This document shows, one piece after another, positions 5,493 to 6,670 of a stretch of 6,670 nt of DNA. The stretch lies in the NCBI GenBank assembly GCA_025363495.1, contig JANYDR010000313.1, positions 1 through 6,670 on the forward strand, read 5' to 3'. Made by a program: the position numbers and the translations under genes. The notes below the pieces were generated by a model. It saw only the letters and a list, made by a program, of their open reading frames with translations, was not told the DNA's origin and searched no databases. Each line of letters begins with the position of its first letter. The first letter of the stretch is position 1. The stretch comes from Cyclobacteriaceae bacterium (GTDB lineage Bacteria > Bacteroidota > Bacteroidia > Cytophagales > Cyclobacteriaceae).

Positions 5493-6327
5493 CAGTTCCC
5501 CCAATCACCTCGTTGCATCGCCGGCGGAAAAAAAGAAACTAAGGGCCGCCAGGATTAAAGTCGGCGAGGTACACCTTCATTCTGTAAAAGAACTTCAGGA
5601 TATATTAAATGCGTCCCGAATCCGGGCGATGGAATTATTCGCTCTTTCGGAATTCCAAAGCCTGCCTTCGATCGGTGTACGGTTCGCGCATGATCTTATC
5701 ACAATGGGATATTATTCACTGGGTGATCTAAAAGGCAAAGACGGGGCAAAACTTACTGACAAATTCGAGAGACAATCAGGTGTATGGATAGATCCATGCG
5801 TTGAGGATCAATTCAGGTTGATTGTCCACTATGCAAATAATCCAGGTGTGCATAAAGACTGGTGGGAGTTTACTCCGGTGCGGAAGGCCTTTCGTGAAAA
5901 GTTCGGCTATCCCTCTTCGCGGCCAAAGGACCCATGGTTTGAACAACCTAAGTACCAGACAGCAAGTAATATTCAGGCTTCGAACGAGGAAACAAAAAAA
6001 GACCTTCATAAAAAACTGAAGCTTGCCATTCAGTTTATGAAAAAGAACTTTAGCAACAAGATAACATTGAAACACCTTGCTAATGTTTCTCACTTATCGC
6101 AGTATCATTTTATCCGATGCTTCAAAAGTGCCTACGAGCAAACACCATTTCAATATCTCACCCACATACGACTTAAGCATGCATCAAAACTATTGCGCGA
6201 GACCAAGCTTACGGTTGGCGAGGTTACGTTGAGATCCGGGTTTGAGAACGAGAGTTCGTTTATAAGATTGTTTAAGAGAGCGTTTAAAAGAACACCGGGG
6301 AAATTGAAAAATTCTTTGCTGAATTAG
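5485..6327 (+). CDS. Cdd1-type helix-hairpin-helix protein fused to an AraC DNA-binding domain
   Basis: This 280-residue protein joins two DNA-related modules. Residues 20-150 look like the Cdd1 'pathogenicity locus' family: a lead helix (KVGEVHLHSVKELQDIL), the helix-hairpin-helix core FQSLPSIGVRFAHDLITMGY (57-76), the conserved CVEDQFRLIVHYA (105-117), and the W-W and REKFGYPSSRP end (126-147). After a polar linker (about 150-175), residues 178-275 form an AraC/XylS C-terminal domain with two helix-turn-helix units: ITLKHLANVSHLSQYHFIRCF (193-213) and VGEVTLRSGFENESSFIRLF (244-263), then the usual RTPGKLK. Cdd1 domains normally stand alone at roughly 100 residues. I chose ATG 5485, which overlaps the VOC stop; a TTG at 5476 would add three residues. 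No usual AraC sensor domain is present, so the helix-hairpin-helix part may take that role or add DNA contacts (inference). Confidence 0.85.
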   Translation: MSNSSPNHLVASPAEKKKLRAARIKVGEVHLHSVKELQDILNASRIRAMELFALSEFQSLPSIGVRFAHDLITMGYYSLGDLKGKDGAKLTDKFERQSGVWIDPCVEDQFRLIVHYANNPGVHKDWWEFTPVRKAFREKFGYPSSRPKDPWFEQPKYQTASNIQASNEETKKDLHKKLKLAIQFMKKNFSNKITLKHLANVSHLSQYHFIRCFKSAYEQTPFQYLTHIRLKHASKLLRETKLTVGEVTLRSGFENESSFIRLFKRAFKRTPGKLKNSLLN

Positions 6328-6333
6328 GCTCCG

Positions 6334-6417
6334 CTAATGTTTCAGAATCAAGACTGACAGGATCGCCAGTCCTCGAAACCCGTCAATTATATCAATCCGT
6401 TTATTTAATCGTTCCAA
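6334..6417 (-). pseudogene. N-terminal remnant of an acyltransferase-3 family gene
   Basis: On the minus strand a TTG at 6417-6415 begins 27 codons ending at TAG 6336-6334. They contain RIDIIDGFRGLAILSVLILK, followed by H, which closely fits the opening of acyltransferase-3 (OafA/YrhL-type) membrane enzymes: R-x-x-x-x-D-G-x-R-G-x-A followed by a hydrophobic helix ending in histidine. Intact members have about 350 residues and ten membrane segments; here the reading frame stops after the first helix and what follows is only the antisense of the AraC-fusion gene. The frame can be extended upstream to an ATG at 6489-6487 (51 codons in all), but family members usually start just before the conserved motif. 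I read this as a relic left by a deletion whose junction lies near 6330-6340. Confidence 0.6.
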
Positions 6418-6445
6418 TGTGAACCCCGTGAAAACGTGAAGATAG

Positions 6446-6670
6446 GTTGGGATCGTATTAGTCGTTTTGGCAGTGATCTTGTATCTCATTGTTTACAATC
6501 AAATGATCCCTTTGTTATCGAAAGCTGACGAATCAATCAACAGCACCCTCTATTTACAGCAGCTCTTACAGCTTAAAGAGAAGCAGAGCTTTTTACAAAA
6601 TACAATCATGAATATTTATTTTAGTGAATATTTTAGTGAATATATACTTAATATTTATAAAAAGAATAAA
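6446..6670 (+). CDS. Possible membrane-anchored protein, partial, with a 5' frameshift
   Basis: One plus-strand frame is open for 75 codons from just after a TAG (6443-6445) to the window edge. It begins VGIVLVVLAVILYLIVYNQM, a convincing single membrane helix, followed by a polar helical stretch (PLLSKADESINSTLYLQQLL). There is no ATG in front of the helix in this frame. However, a GTG at 6436 in the neighbouring frame gives V-K-I and then, with one G of the GG at 6445-6446 removed, leads straight into the helix (MKI-VGIVLVVL), a typical start for a membrane-anchored protein. So this is a frameshifted gene, a sequencing error, or a gene starting at an internal TTG (6467) or GTG (6473). The hydrophobic helix followed by YN faintly recalls LemA-type N-termini, but I do not assign that family. 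Confidence 0.35.
6618..6641 (+). repeat. 12-bp tandem duplication
   Basis: ATTTTAGTGAAT occurs twice head to tail (6618-6629 and 6630-6641) in a very AT-rich stretch. In the open frame described at 6446-6670 the duplication is in frame and repeats the residues Y-F-S-E, so it does not break that frame. It looks like a replication-slippage event. Confidence 0.6.

Noticed and set aside
6446..6550. Assignment of the right-edge frame to the LemA family
   Set aside because: The helix followed by Y-N is similar, but the conserved LemA arginine and L-I-P-N-L block is absent, so the resemblance is too weak.

Overview
The window looks like a piece of chromosome from a member of the Bacteroidota, probably an environmental Cytophagales-type bacterium. 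The evidence is a secreted small outer-membrane beta-barrel protein, a short Crp/Fnr regulator without an obvious cAMP pocket, a lipoprotein with charged residues after its cysteine, weak Shine-Dalgarno signals, and several upstream sequences close to the Bacteroidota promoter pattern (TTTG, about 20 bases, then TAnnTTTG). The taxonomic call is an inference from these features; there is no rRNA or other marker gene.

Left part (1-2303): two genes on the minus strand. A full-length LTA-synthase-like alkaline-phosphatase/sulfatase-fold membrane enzyme (170-2155) is followed 63 bases downstream by the start of a lipoprotein gene that leaves the window at base 1. A perfect 10-bp hairpin covers the lipoprotein start codon. 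A 148-base divergent intergenic region (2156-2303) separates the enzyme from the next block and carries promoter-like sequences in both directions.

Middle part (2304-4650): three plus-strand genes: an outer-membrane beta-barrel protein with a very lysine-rich C-terminal tail, a Crp/Fnr-family regulator, and a small deoxyribosyltransferase-like (DUF4406-type) protein. A CRP-like dyad lies just before the last of these. The following 330 bases hold no gene. They contain two tandem 14-bp palindromes and a 147-bp CACAGAG-type inverted-repeat element.

Right part (4651-6670): a small unrecognised minus-strand gene (4651-4908), then a two-gene plus-strand operon with an 8-base overlap. It encodes a VOC/glyoxalase-fold protein and an unusual fusion of a Cdd1-type helix-hairpin-helix domain with an AraC DNA-binding domain. 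This coupled pair is the best candidate here for an undescribed functional unit. The last 340 bases hold the antisense N-terminal remnant of an acyltransferase-3 gene and an open frame, apparently frameshifted at its 5' end, for a membrane-anchored protein that runs off the right edge.

Apart from the 63-base gap in the left pair and the overlap in the right pair, nothing in the sequence shows that these genes work together. The window reads as ordinary chromosomal accessory DNA with traces of gene decay.
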